Source of the DNA: Pyrocephalus nanus
Taxonomy: Eukaryota > Chordata > Aves > Passeriformes > Tyrannidae
NCBI GenBank assembly: GCA_038380795.1
Contig: CM076266.1
Coordinates: 10,004,001-10,068,000, forward strand
Length of the DNA: 64,000 nt
Reading direction: 5' to 3'
This document shows, piece after piece, positions 26,285-37,874 of this stretch; the stretch's first letter is position 1, and every line of letters starts with the position of its first letter. A model generated the notes under the pieces. It did not search any database. It was not told the DNA's origin and saw nothing but the letters and a program-made list of their open reading frames with translations. The position numbers and the translations under genes are program-made.

Positions 26285-26572
26285 TGGAGGTACTCTCTTC
26301 TCTACGATGCTCAGTAGCAGGTCAAGAGACAGCAGGTACAGGTTGTTCCATGAGAAATTTCATGTGGATTTAAGAGAAAGAATAATTGATCCTGAGAAGA
26401 ATTAAACACTGGAATAGGCAGCCCTGTGAAGTGATGGAATCTCCTTGGCTGAAAATATTCTATGGCTAGACAGTGTTCTGGAAAATCAAATCTAAGGCCT
26501 GGCTGTTGGTTGGACATTGGAACAGATGATCTCCAGAGGTCCTTTCCAACATGGAATTTTCTGTAATTCTCT
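26285..26572 (+). mobile_element. Degraded CR1 LINE 3' end
   Basis: This is an eroded CR1-like 3' end. Recognisable pieces in the right order are caggtacaggttgttccatg, cactggaataggcagccctg-tgaagtgatggaatctcc, and finally acagatgatctccagaggtc-ctttccaac followed by a decayed attctgtaattct tail. It is more diverged than the CR1 copies near 19-22 kb, which suggests an older insertion. No coding potential remains. Confidence 0.8.
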
Positions 26573-29500
26573 CATGCAATTCACTACTTCTGTTATTTTT
26601 TAAATTGTGTTCATAGTGCTTAAGAAAGTTGACGTTATGAAAAGCACACGTTCACCTAATATATGAAAACACGTGAGAAATAAGATCATTAATCTCTGTC
26701 CATCAGATTCAGAAAATGGATATTGCTTAAAGTCAAACAGAAGTATTCAGGTGGAGTGAGAATCTGGAAACACAGGTCATTGGTGGTCTGTACCACTTAA
26801 ACTGAGGATGTCTGGGCACATACACCAAGTGGCATCGAGCTCTCTGTATCTGTGCTAGCAAATTGTCATTGTCTCCAAAAGAAGATTTGCCTGGCCAGTC
26901 CCCACTGCCAGCAGCTCTGATACAAGCCTGGATTGACTACTTGATGGACTAGGAAATAAGTTCTTTAGTAGTGTTGTCAGTGAGCCAGGGCCCAGAGAAA
27001 AAAGTGGTGAGTCAAACTGGTAGTCTCAATCCATCATAACACTGGATGTACTCATGTAAGCAATTTATCACTTTTCAGACAGTAAGGACATTCTGTTTGT
27101 TTCATTCTCCACCCTTCCCCTGGTTAATCAAACCATTCATAATATAAAATTTTATCTTCTACGGATTTATAAGATATTTTCACTGTATCTGTTCCATAAG
27201 TTAAGTGATTTTTGTTTTGGTTTGAAAGTGAGCTCATGCTTTTGTAGTGGAATGTATTAATATTTTGTGCTAACTTGGGTTTTGTTGCTGGCCCATGTGC
27301 AGTGAATAAGGGCCCATTCCTCCTATGTCCATGGTATTTTTAGGCTTTAAGCTCAGTGTGCTCTGGGACATTTCCAGTCCCTGGACTACCATTATCTGTC
27401 TGATAAATGGTTTGAACATTATCTAGCAGCAGTTTTGCCTTTCCCAGACTCATGGGATGATCAGCAAGACCCTGCACCCATGGAGGATGTGTTGTGAGGA
27501 TGGAGCAGATCTCTGCACACCTGCCCTGCCCCAGCACTAATGCCGTGTGAGACTTCTGAGGCGAAGTCAAGGAGGCAGTGTTGTGTGAGCAGCCCCAACA
27601 CACAACTGCCACTGCATCCCGCTCAGGTAGATCGTGAGTCTTCTGTCAGGGTCTGAAGGATATGCAGGTGGATTTGTCAGAATTCTGTGGAAACGAAAGC
27701 ACACAATGCACTGTATGTTCTTACAGTGCCATCTTGTGACATGCAAAGGTAAAGATTGTGCACTGAGACTCGACAAATATATTTATTATAACTATTTTTA
27801 GATGGGAGTTATAAGCAAGTTCCAATAACATTCTACTGAAAACTAATGCCTGCAATCAATCTGCTAATTAGTTACAGGTCATTCACTATTTTTAGTTTAT
27901 TAATCTGAAATTTTGAAAATCCATGCATCACTAATTTTGAACATTTCCTCAAACCAATCAAATGGCAATGACAAAGTCACAGAGTCTTAACATCTTTATC
28001 CCATTTCAGATAAGGGTCTCAAGTCTGGGAACAAGGATACATTTTGAAAAAGCCAAGGCAATTTAAAAAAAAAAAAAAGCTATTAAATATTTTGTTTGTT
28101 TTGTCTTTTGAGAGGGGAAGCTGGCGGAGTTTAAAGACTTCAAATGACCTTCATTTGCTGAAAAGGATCTTTCAGAATGCAGTATTTCTGAGGAAGTACC
28201 TACTAGGTTCAACTGACTTCCAGGAAGTTTCTTGGACCTTTCTAACTGCCCATGCTTTCCTTTCAGTTCTCAGATTCTAGTCTCACACTCTCAGTAGTTC
28301 TGATAGTACATTTATGATTTAATAGATTGATATTTTTAAAAATTCCTCCTTCATGAAGCTGGGGGCTTGAGTCTTACAGTGACTGCTTTAAAAATCAACA
28401 CTAAAACCCAAAACTGGCATTGGCTGGAAGCCAAAAGAGGGACTATAACTTGGGGCTACCACTCTTACTGTGACTTTTTTTACTACAATCTAAGCCATGG
28501 AAAAGGCTCTGGATCAACTTCTCAATTGGATTCAACCACAACTTTCAATTTTTTCATAAAACACCAACAATGCTGAGATTAGAGACACTTTGGATTAAAA
28601 ATTAGAAGTCAGTAGAGTAGTAATGACAAAAGGCAGTTTATGAGATTGCTGAGGACAAAAAGATACAGTGTCATGGCAGATGCTGACTTCCAAACTATTT
28701 TGTCATATAAGGCTCTATGCCTCTATTCTGAATTACATAATTACCTGCAAAGGTAAACTGATACACTCAGGAAACCAGATCCTTCCATCAGTAATCAATG
28801 CGCCTGGAGCTCTCCGAGTGCTCAGAAACCTCCTGCTGGGAGCTGTTGTACAGCTGTGGGAACTTCTTTTTGTTTGTTGCCAAAGAGACCTAGAGGTGAT
28901 ATGCAGTGAGAAAGTGTGAATGTGCACTGCCTCTGTCCCACAAACTCGAGTGGTGGGAGTGCAAATTGCTCAATGGAACTGGGGAGGGAAGCAGTGGGGA
29001 ATTGCAGTGCTTGAATACCCTTGTGACAGGTCCAGTGTAAAGCCTAGACTGATCTGGGCTGACTGTCACTTGTTCACAGTCCCATATGGAAGGCCAGCCT
29101 GGATAACTTAATCCAGAGACCTTGCTCTCTATTTTCCAAAAAGAAAATTGCTACCTATCTATTTTAATACTCTGAGACATCTTTATTTTGAGAGTAAATT
29201 GCAGGAAATATAAATGTAAAGGAAGAAACAAAAGAAAATTCTACTTTTCCCTGCATCAACATATTTCTGATGATATAAAATTCAATATCCATGGTAAACT
29301 TTTTCAGATTACTGTTTACTGGCACGAGTCATTATAAGTGTGTTTTCTTAGCAGTTTTCTTCTGTGCTGGGGTTTGATATACAGTTCAAAAATGAAAGAA
29401 AAGAGCAAGCCCCCATTTGTGCTTTAAAATTTCCAGCACACTTTATTTATATAATTAACTTTTAAATCATCTGTATTTCATACTGACAATGCCTACCTTT

Positions 29501-32500
29501 CCCTGGCGTGTGACTGTGTTGTGTGACTCTTCATAAAATGAATATCTGCTACAGCAGGGTTTAGGATTTGTCTCTTCCCACTCAACTTCAGGCACCAACT
29601 ATGTAGACATTCACAGCTAAACAGGTCAGCCCACGTCTTTTCATAGGGAGTCAAAATGAGGTTTGGGACTATGTTCTTCTGCTCAACTATCTACCTGGAG
29701 AACAAAACGAATTTATTCCTAGATCGCCAAAAGTAACTGTTTCTCCACTGACTACTGTAACTAGCTCAAATGTAAACCTATCTTTCGTTAGGTTAATGCC
29801 ACCTCAGTGGTAAAAACACAGAAACAACACATTAATAAATATAAATTTAAAGAACAGTTCTCAGTCTTCATTTTAGGCAATGTTGTATAATTGTAACATT
29901 CCATTTTCTCAGGGCTTGTTGCAAGACTTACATTATCTAAGTTGATTTAAATTTGACACATGGTACAGCCACCCAGCCGACTTCCCTGGGCCCCAAGTCC
30001 TCCCTAAAACTGAACTCTATAATCTGCAAAGGCCAATGACAGTCACTGCACGGTCTATAACATGTGCCTGCCTCTCAGAAACATAAAGTTGTTGGCATGG
30101 TGTCATAGCAGCTTCAGTAGAGCAGGTGGAAAATCTACCAAAGATTTCTGTTTCTTAATGAATAACTCTGTCTCCTGCAGGTGAGAGGGGAAGGTGTAAG
30201 AGAATCTTTTCCTCATCCTTTCCAGAAAAAGATGTTCAAGCAGATAAATGATTGAAAAAGTAGTCCATTCTCCTCTTGATTTACTACTAGATGTTGAGTA
30301 TATTGTTATTATATATTGTTAGCCAGAACTTGGCAGGATTTTCAACCCTATTCACTAGTTCACAGAGAAGGATTTAGAAACTCCTGCAAAAATGTTTTGC
30401 CATAATAACCAGAATATCAGAGTCCAGCTGTGCAATAGGCATAAAAGGTTTAAACTTTACTGAATGATAAATAAAATTAGTTTGAAAGATTTGAACCCCA
30501 GAAACAGCTCTTACTGAGTTTGGTTGGTTGGTTGGTTGGTTTTCCAGAAACTTACTTTACTTAAAAGAAAAACAAAACAAAACAACAAGAACAACAAACA
30601 CATCAAACCCAAACAAATCAACTTTCATCTGACATTGTAAATAAGCTAAAACTGTGCATTATTAGGATATACATCTAAAAAAAATTTAAAATTTTACTCA
30701 CAATTTGTACAGCTCAATCTTAGTTGTATTTTCCTTACAGTATTAGACACACAGTGCTGAAATTCTGTTTCTTAATGACACCTAACTTTATTGATTTTCT
30801 CTATGGCACTTTTTGACAAAGCTTTGAAATTTAATGAATTTAGTTTCACTTCTTACAAAATTAAATCAAAATACCGACCAGATTCTAGATAGCGAGAGAG
30901 TGAAGTACTAGTGTCTCCTCTCTACAAGAAAAAAAACTTAGTTTTCATACTGAGGTCATGTTTAATAATGCAAGGTAACACTGAAGTCCAGACAGTTTGC
31001 AACCTTGACACGAGGTGGCAGGTCAAAATAAACTTGTAGGTACAGTTTTCACTTGATCTACTAACTGATGTGAAAGCTAAAAATAGAGTTTAGCTTTCAA
31101 TAGAATTTAATTCACCTGACTTGATTCAATTAGGTAAAGCTGAAATCAATTTCCCCCCCCCAAAAAAAAAAAAAAGACAGCAAGCAGAGTTATTTAAAAA
31201 ATTACATTTGTGACGTGTTTAGTATCTACCATTCAAGTTGAAGTCACTTAATATAATAAAGTCATTTCTATAGCAGCTTAAAAAAGATTAGCTAAAAATC
31301 TAAGGTGCACTTAGGAAGATTCTGCCCAATTTCCTGAAATGCAGCTTTTGTGTTAAGTTGTGTGAAGCTGGTATGATACTGCACCTGCTGAAAGTTTTCA
31401 ACTGAGTGCTATTTAAAAAAAATCAATAACTGAACTGCAGATTATGAGAAAAAAAAATTAGCCTCCTCTAATATTTGAGCAGCTATTTTCCTTTGAGTTC
31501 AGGTGTCATTATCTCAGTAGTGCTCATGGTTTGGAACCATGTGTCCAGAGACCACACCTGTCTCCTGGACCCCTCTGAGACACTCAGCATTTGAACTGGC
31601 CCCTCATTGACCTTATAAAGAATAAGTTTCGGGTCTTAAACACAGTATTTTTTAGGTTGCATATAGCAGTGTGTTGTGGCAGAAAATCTGGGATGTGAAA
31701 AAGAAAGTAGAAACTTTTTTTAAAAAAAAATCTGACCTAGGTCTTACGAGGCTTTCTGTATGTGTGGTCTGTATGTATGCAGGTAGTCACACTGACAGAG
31801 ATTACACTATCAGGCAGCATTACAAAAGAACAAAATTAAATTATAGTAAAGAAGAAATAATCACAATCCTCTGAAAAATAATCAGTAAATGTTTTATGCA
31901 TTTTTTTAAGAAGTTATTTCTTCACATTTTTGCCCAATTCATCTTTCCTTGAAACTCATCTTGTAACATCTCCCTCCCACTCTCTCTGTCTGGAATATGA
32001 ATCTAATTGTTTAAGTACTTTGTCTTCAACGTACTTTTCAACTCTGTCCCCAAAGCTCCTGAAATTTCAGTGACTAATTGAACAGAATTTGGAATACTTC
32101 CAAGCCTACCTTGTCCTCATTGGTTTGACAGCGCTCCTGTGCTCTGGTCATTAGTACAGCATGACCCTGCAGAACTAACTCAGCCATGAAGCAAGTTAAT
32201 CAGTAAATGAATAGAGTTCTTGAACAGAGAAGTTTTATCCCAAGTTCACCAAAGCAATTATGTGTTAATTAATTCTCTGCCAGGCACAAAGTAAGACAAA
32301 TATAGGAAGTATGATCTTCAGAGGAATAATTTTCTGGGGAGAAGGTCAAATCCTAAACTGATGTAAATTGTCAGAGCTTGCTTTACTTACACTGAGCCAT
32401 TATGATTTATACCTTCTGAGGATCTGGCCCTATTATAAGAGGATTCACTATTTTAATTTTATTCTTAATCCTAATAACCAATAGCAAATCCATGCCAGCT

Positions 32501-35500
32501 GAGCCTTTCTTCAAAGAAATAATGAGTTTCCTCTGAAAAATTGCTTCATAGGACTTAAATTATAAATAAAATATCTGGAATATCTCCATATTCTAGATAA
32601 CCATAGGTGTGTCTCATATTAGGCAATATACATATATATATAGTCAGTTCCTGACATTTTTTAATGTTGAGTTCCTTAAAAATATTACATGTAACTTATC
32701 AAACAGAGACAGCATTAAAATCCTCAGGAATATGCAGACTAAAACTTGAAAGAAAGCTTTGGATTGCCTATTTTCTTGTATTTGAAAACTCCTATAACAT
32801 AACTCAACTAAACCATAGTTCAGAGTGCTGCACAAACAAAATATCTTGCAAATCTCATATGAAAAATATATCAAAAATTTGGTTTTGTTCCCATTTCAAT
32901 CAGTAAGATATTTATCATTGAGTTAAATGGAAACCAAAGCAGTTTTTTTAAAAAAGAAACCTATTCTTAACTTCAGAACCCATTTTTTTAAAAATGGACA
33001 CTGACTGTGGTTTCCCAGTTTTTAGATGTCCCCTTTTAACCCTTTGAATTGATTCAACATTCAGAGGATTGACAAATTCAGCCAATAAAATTTCAAGGCA
33101 CCATTACCAAGTAACTTTGGAATGAAGAGAGACCATCTAACCTACCAACAGAACACAGACTGTAGACAACTCATTAGTCCTATGGCTAAGAGTCTAAATA
33201 CAAATTGATCATTATCAGACATTTTTTTGAAATGAAAGCATTTTATATGCTGACTATGCCAAAGGTGCTTGCTTAGTGTTGTTTTTAAGGCATTGTAACT
33301 TCTCATGAAGGAAGATGTCAAGTCTTTGTGCTCCATTTCCATCAGCACCCTGTTTCACTCCTCTCAGCTGTGCTTTCACTTCTACAAATCACAGTTACAT
33401 GAGAATGAGAAGAGAAAAGCATTTCATGCTGGGCTCAGCTGAATTGCACAGGTGTAGCTGAAAGCACACTGCTTCATGCCAAAACTTTGTATCAGAGATG
33501 CCTAAGGGGTTATGAGTAATACAAGCTTCTCAAAAGTGTAACACTGAAATGTCTTCACTGGAAAATTGATTATAATTCCTCTAAACTAAGCCAAATCAAA
33601 CATATGTATCTCATCTATAATTATGCTATAAAATCTCCTGTAATATTTCAAATTTTTTTGCATTCCAGATAGTCAAACATGAACAAAATAGTAGTGATAG
33701 ATGTATCTTCTCAGAAGCTGATATTCCTTCCAAGCTCACTGTAGTGCCACCAAAGGTGTACTTCTTATCTCTGCAGGACAAGGGTATTTGTATTGTTTGC
33801 AGGCACAACAGACTGAACAATCAAAGGGGACAGAAAGGTGTCATATATACCTGTAGGCAATCATTATTAACTACCACCAGTAGTTCTGACGATATTCCTG
33901 TTGTAATTGCTTGGATTCCACGTGACCAGCTGGTTATTTTACCACTCCTGGTGATTTTCAACATGTAATACTTATCAAATACTATTCTTTATCCTTTGCT
34001 TGTAATTAATCCCTTGCTGAAGGACAGTTTTGTTAAGGAAAACAGCATGTTCTGAGTTTTTAAAAACATATATCTAGATATCCCAGCCTCTTGTGCAGGG
34101 CAGGTAACTGATGTATGAACTGATCATTAAAACTACAAATATATGTTAAATGATGAAACAAAGTGCCAGCACAGAGAAAGTTTATAAATAGGCACAAGCA
34201 GTTCTACCAACACTGGAGCTGCTTCCAGTGGCTTTTTGTAGAAATGTGGGTCTGGATCATCTAATAAAGATTTCTGCAGACTTTGCTCTATCCATGCTAC
34301 TACAAGTTTTCACAAAAGTTTGAACAATAGTTTTTTTTTTCTCTCTTCTTCTCTTGCACGCAACCAAATGTGATTGTATATTTTCTTAGTTTCCTTTTCC
34401 CTTCAGAAAGGGTTTGGGAAGAAAACCATAGTAGAACAAATATAATAAAATTATAATAATAGCTTACACATGATCCAATAAAATACAAGCCACATCCAAA
34501 ACTACAGTCGCAGGTTAAATTAATATTTCTACATACATATTGCATCTCTTGTCCCTGCCTTTTCCACATCTGCCCTAAAGACAACACATTGAGATCTACA
34601 AGAAGGGAAAGCAGTACTGTGACTTCCAGCTGTCACAGTAGTAAACAGAACTGAAGCCAAAGGAAAGCAAAAAATATCTACTGGGACCATTGTGAATAGG
34701 AATCAACAAGTTTCTTGGAGTTCCATCTGGTAAGATGTGCCAAAAATTCATGTACCTGCTTGTTTCTAATTTGCTTCACATAAAAATTACTTTCATTATT
34801 TTTCTCCATAATGTTCTGAAATGACATAGTCCTTTCATGCACGAACGAGCTCTCCTTTTTGATAACAAACTGCTATGCTAAAGAAATAAAAGGTCAGGGA
34901 GACTGTCTCCAACTGCAAAACTTTTCTAAGGAAAGGTAGTGAAAGATTACAGAAATATGTTGTTACTTCTCTATAACCCCATCACATTCTTGAAACAACT
35001 ATTTCAACTGCTTGCCTATAAAGAGTAGGTTAAAATATTTTTTATGTTCCTTTTGCCCCTTGACCATACCATAAGCAGTCTTTCACAATATTTTTTCAGA
35101 AGAAAATATGCATGTTTCTTCCAAAAAATATGTCAAGTTTTCTCCTTTAACAGATGGTGACAGTAGTTCTTATCATATTCCCTCATACACTTAGATTTCA
35201 AGCAAAACATTTTGGCAAATCAAGAGGTATAAATAAAGATTCAAATGTTTATTGAACAGCACATAATTTAAATAAATCATATTTATGAATGTCTGGCTGA
35301 GCAGAATTGATTGCCAACATATACCCTTTGGGCCTGACTTTGTTATCTGATGTTTATCTCACACTGGAAAACAGTGTGTGTGAATCATTTATCCCTTTTT
35401 GTACTCTTCTTTTTCTTAGTTTTCACTACTTTTCAAAATCACTATTTAAAGTAAGAAACCCATTACTCTGAAATGCACTTGCATGCCCAATAAGTTTGGC

Positions 35501-37094
35501 ATGTGAGAATCTGAAATAATTCAAAAGAAGTAATTAACAAATAAATTAATCAAATAAACCCTCACTAGTGTCCCCATTTCCTCGCCAAACAAATGAATGT
35601 AAAAAAAAACTTCTTACATTGCAACACTGGGCTTTCAAAAACTTGGTGTTTCACCCTAAAGCAAGCAGGCAGCAAAAGTACGAACCGAACTCTCTGCTAA
35701 ACAGGCTCTGAATTCTTGAGAGGTGCGATGTGGCAACATGCACCAGCAAATCAAACAGGCACCAGTGCTGTGAAGGAACACAACAGGAGCAAAGATCTCT
35801 CAGATTCCCACGCCCAGGGCAATTCAAACTCTGTGAGCAACACTGGCAAACCCAGGAGGTGTTCTCACATTCTCACCATCGCTGCTATTTTTTCCAGACT
35901 GAGCTTGATTACTTTCCTCCCATGCGCACTGTTAACAACTCATCTGGTATAACGTTGGCAGTGTCTGGAAGAAAGAAAGAGAAAGGATTTTCAACACTGC
36001 AGGCCAAATCACAGGACTGACACTGATAGTAGCTTTGTAAGATAAAGAAGCTACAGACCTGAGAAGAAATTGCAAATATCCCTTAACTTTCTCATGTTCT
36101 ATCAAAGTTTGGAAAAAGAATCCAACAAAGACTGTAGAAGTATCCCCATGAGATATAAGAAATAAATCCTAAAACCACATACTGAATGGATTTTTATACT
36201 TTATTTTTATAACCACAATTGTAATGAAACTTAGTAGGAAAAACTAATAGCCTTTTAAGATGCCCATGCAAATTAGGGGCAGCCAGGGCTTTTAGCACTG
36301 AATAGTATGTTCATAGATGGCAAATTCATACATCCTGATGTACAAGTGTCAGTATCCATAGCAAGACTCGATTTTCTTCTCATTTACATTTTGATATGCA
36401 TACTAAAGTGGATGGAGTACATTCAGTAGTGTCCCATCCTATATAAAATGTTATGTGCTATTTTCCACCTCTGATGTGCACCAAATCTAAGCTCCTCTCT
36501 TAAAAAGCTTTCATGGTGGTAATTATGTCTCCCTTTTCATCTCCTCCTAAAGTTCTCCTTCATCACCTCCAGCAATCACTCATTACATTATAATCTTTAC
36601 ATGAATACTGTTACTAAAAGCTTCACTCTTCCTAAAACAGAATTTCTCTTTTTTGCCTTCTGTTTTGCTTATGGAATATTTTTTAAAATTATTTTAGAAA
36701 AGAAAATTTAAAAGAAGATCTCTCTCAAAATAAATGTATTGCCATTGGTTGTTATAAAACTAGTCAAGCAGTCATTTTCTCAGTATTCGAATCTCCAACC
36801 AGCTAAATGAAATTACATTGTTTTCAGCTTCATGTTCCCAAATAAAATAGTGTCTGGAAAAGAAAATTATGACTATGTCCTGGGTGGCAACAAAGAGAGC
36901 CAACCTCTAACACACATCTTCAAAAGACATTTTTTAAAGAATTCACTCAGAAGGCCTGCACAAGGAAGGCATCCAGAGAATCTGCTTCTCTTGGTTAGCA
37001 AACTAGTCCCAGACTGAGTATCTACACATACGGAGAAGTCAACACTGATATTTATGAGGATATCAAAGGAGCACTTTTGTCTAATGCTTATGGT
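26573..37094. other. Long AT-rich non-coding segment
   Basis: About 10.5 kb without a supported gene, CpG island or recognisable transposon body. A GC-richer patch at about 27.3-27.7 kb holds a 90-codon minus-strand frame (27340-27612) without motifs. Several A and T runs occur, for example a C run joined to an A run at 31150-31175. The rest looks unique. Confidence 0.6.
30519..30615. repeat. (TTGG)n followed by A-rich AAAC/AAC tract
   Basis: About six TTGG units (30519-30541) are followed after 20 bases by an A-rich tract with AAAAC and AAC units (30563-30615). These are two neighbouring simple repeats of opposite base bias. Confidence 0.85.
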
Positions 37095-37178
37095 AAATAC
37101 TCCATTTAGCAAGGATGCTACTGAACCCAGTAGGGTTCAATAGCATCCTTGCTAAATGGAGTATTTGAGATGCATAAG
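37087..37178. repeat. Near-perfect 34-bp foldback palindrome
   Basis: Left arm 37095-37128 and right arm 37133-37166 are reverse complements over 34 positions with one mismatch (C at 37121 against A at 37140), separated by the 4-base loop AGTA. An outer six-pair helix (37087-37092 with 37173-37178) extends the hairpin across an asymmetric internal loop. Flanking unique sequence does not continue the symmetry. It could be a recent inverted microduplication, the remains of a foldback element, a small-RNA hairpin, or an assembly foldback artefact. The loop is shorter than in usual microRNA precursors. The LTR described next begins within tens of bases to the right. Confidence 0.9.
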
Positions 37179-37199
37179 GAATTGTAATAACTTAATCTC

Positions 37200-37874
37200 A
37201 TGTACAGGTTATGCATGGGATGAAGTTAATTTTCCTCATAGCAGCCTGCAGGGCGGTGTTTTGGATTTGTGACCAAAACAGTGCTGGTAACACAGGGATG
37301 TTTTAGCTATTGCTGAGCAGTGCTTACACAGTGCCAAGATCTTCTCTGCTTCTCACCCCACCCCACCAGCAAGGGCTGGGAGTGCACAAGAGGCTGGGAG
37401 GGGACACAGCTGGGACAGCCAACCCCAACTGACCAAAGGGGTACCCCACACCATATGACAGCATGCTCAGCAACAACAGCTGGGGGAAGAAGGAAGAAAG
37501 GGGATACTTGGAGTCATGCAGTTCGTCTTTCCAACTCACTGTCATATGTGATGGAGACCTGCTCTACCGGAGATGGCTGACACCTGCCTGCCCATGGAAG
37601 TAGTGAATGAATTCCTTGTTTTGCTCTGCTTGAGTGTGCAGCTTTGGCTTTACCAATTACACTGTCTTTATTTTTATCCATGAATTTTCTCACCCTTCTT
37701 ATTCTCTTCTCCTTCCCACAGGGGTGGAGGAAGGGAGGGAGGGAGGAAGGGAGGGAAGGAGGGAGGGAGAGAGTGAGTGAGTGAGTGAGTGAGTGAGTAA
37801 GTGAGTGAGTGAGTGAGTGAGCGAGCGAGTGAGTGGCTGTGTGGAGCCGAAGTTCCTGGTGGGATTAACCCACA
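37200..37874 (+). mobile_element. Degraded solo LTR, avian ERVL-like
   Basis: The segment matches my recollection of an avian endogenous retrovirus LTR. Diagnostic blocks appear in order: gatgaagttaattttcctca, ttttggatttgtgaccaaaa, ttttagctattgctgagcag, ctcaccccaccccaccagc, ctgggaggggacacagctgg, ctgaccaaaggggtacccca, gtagtgaatgaattccttgt, actgtctttatttttatcca, and a terminal ggattaacccaca. The place where related copies carry a TATA-like box and a poly-A signal is eroded here (agcaacaacagc; aattacactg). No internal gag, pol or env sequence flanks it, so it is a solo LTR. The 5' edge is uncertain within about 30 bases, and I could not find a convincing target-site duplication. Confidence 0.7.
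37727..37835 (+). repeat. Compound (GGGA)n-(GAGT)n microsatellite inside the LTR
   Basis: A purine tract of GGGA/GGAA units (about 37727-37770) passes directly into about 15 GAGT units with a few GAGC and AAGT variants (about 37771-37835). It sits in the 3' part of the LTR, where related LTRs have only a short G-rich and gagtgagcgagc-like stretch. It has probably expanded by slippage after insertion. The minus strand gives an artificial serine/leucine/threonine/histidine repeat ORF. Confidence 0.93.

Noticed and set aside
27340..27612. 90-codon minus-strand ORF in a GC-richer patch
   Set aside because: No motif and no splice or promoter context. The other strand and frames are similarly open nearby.
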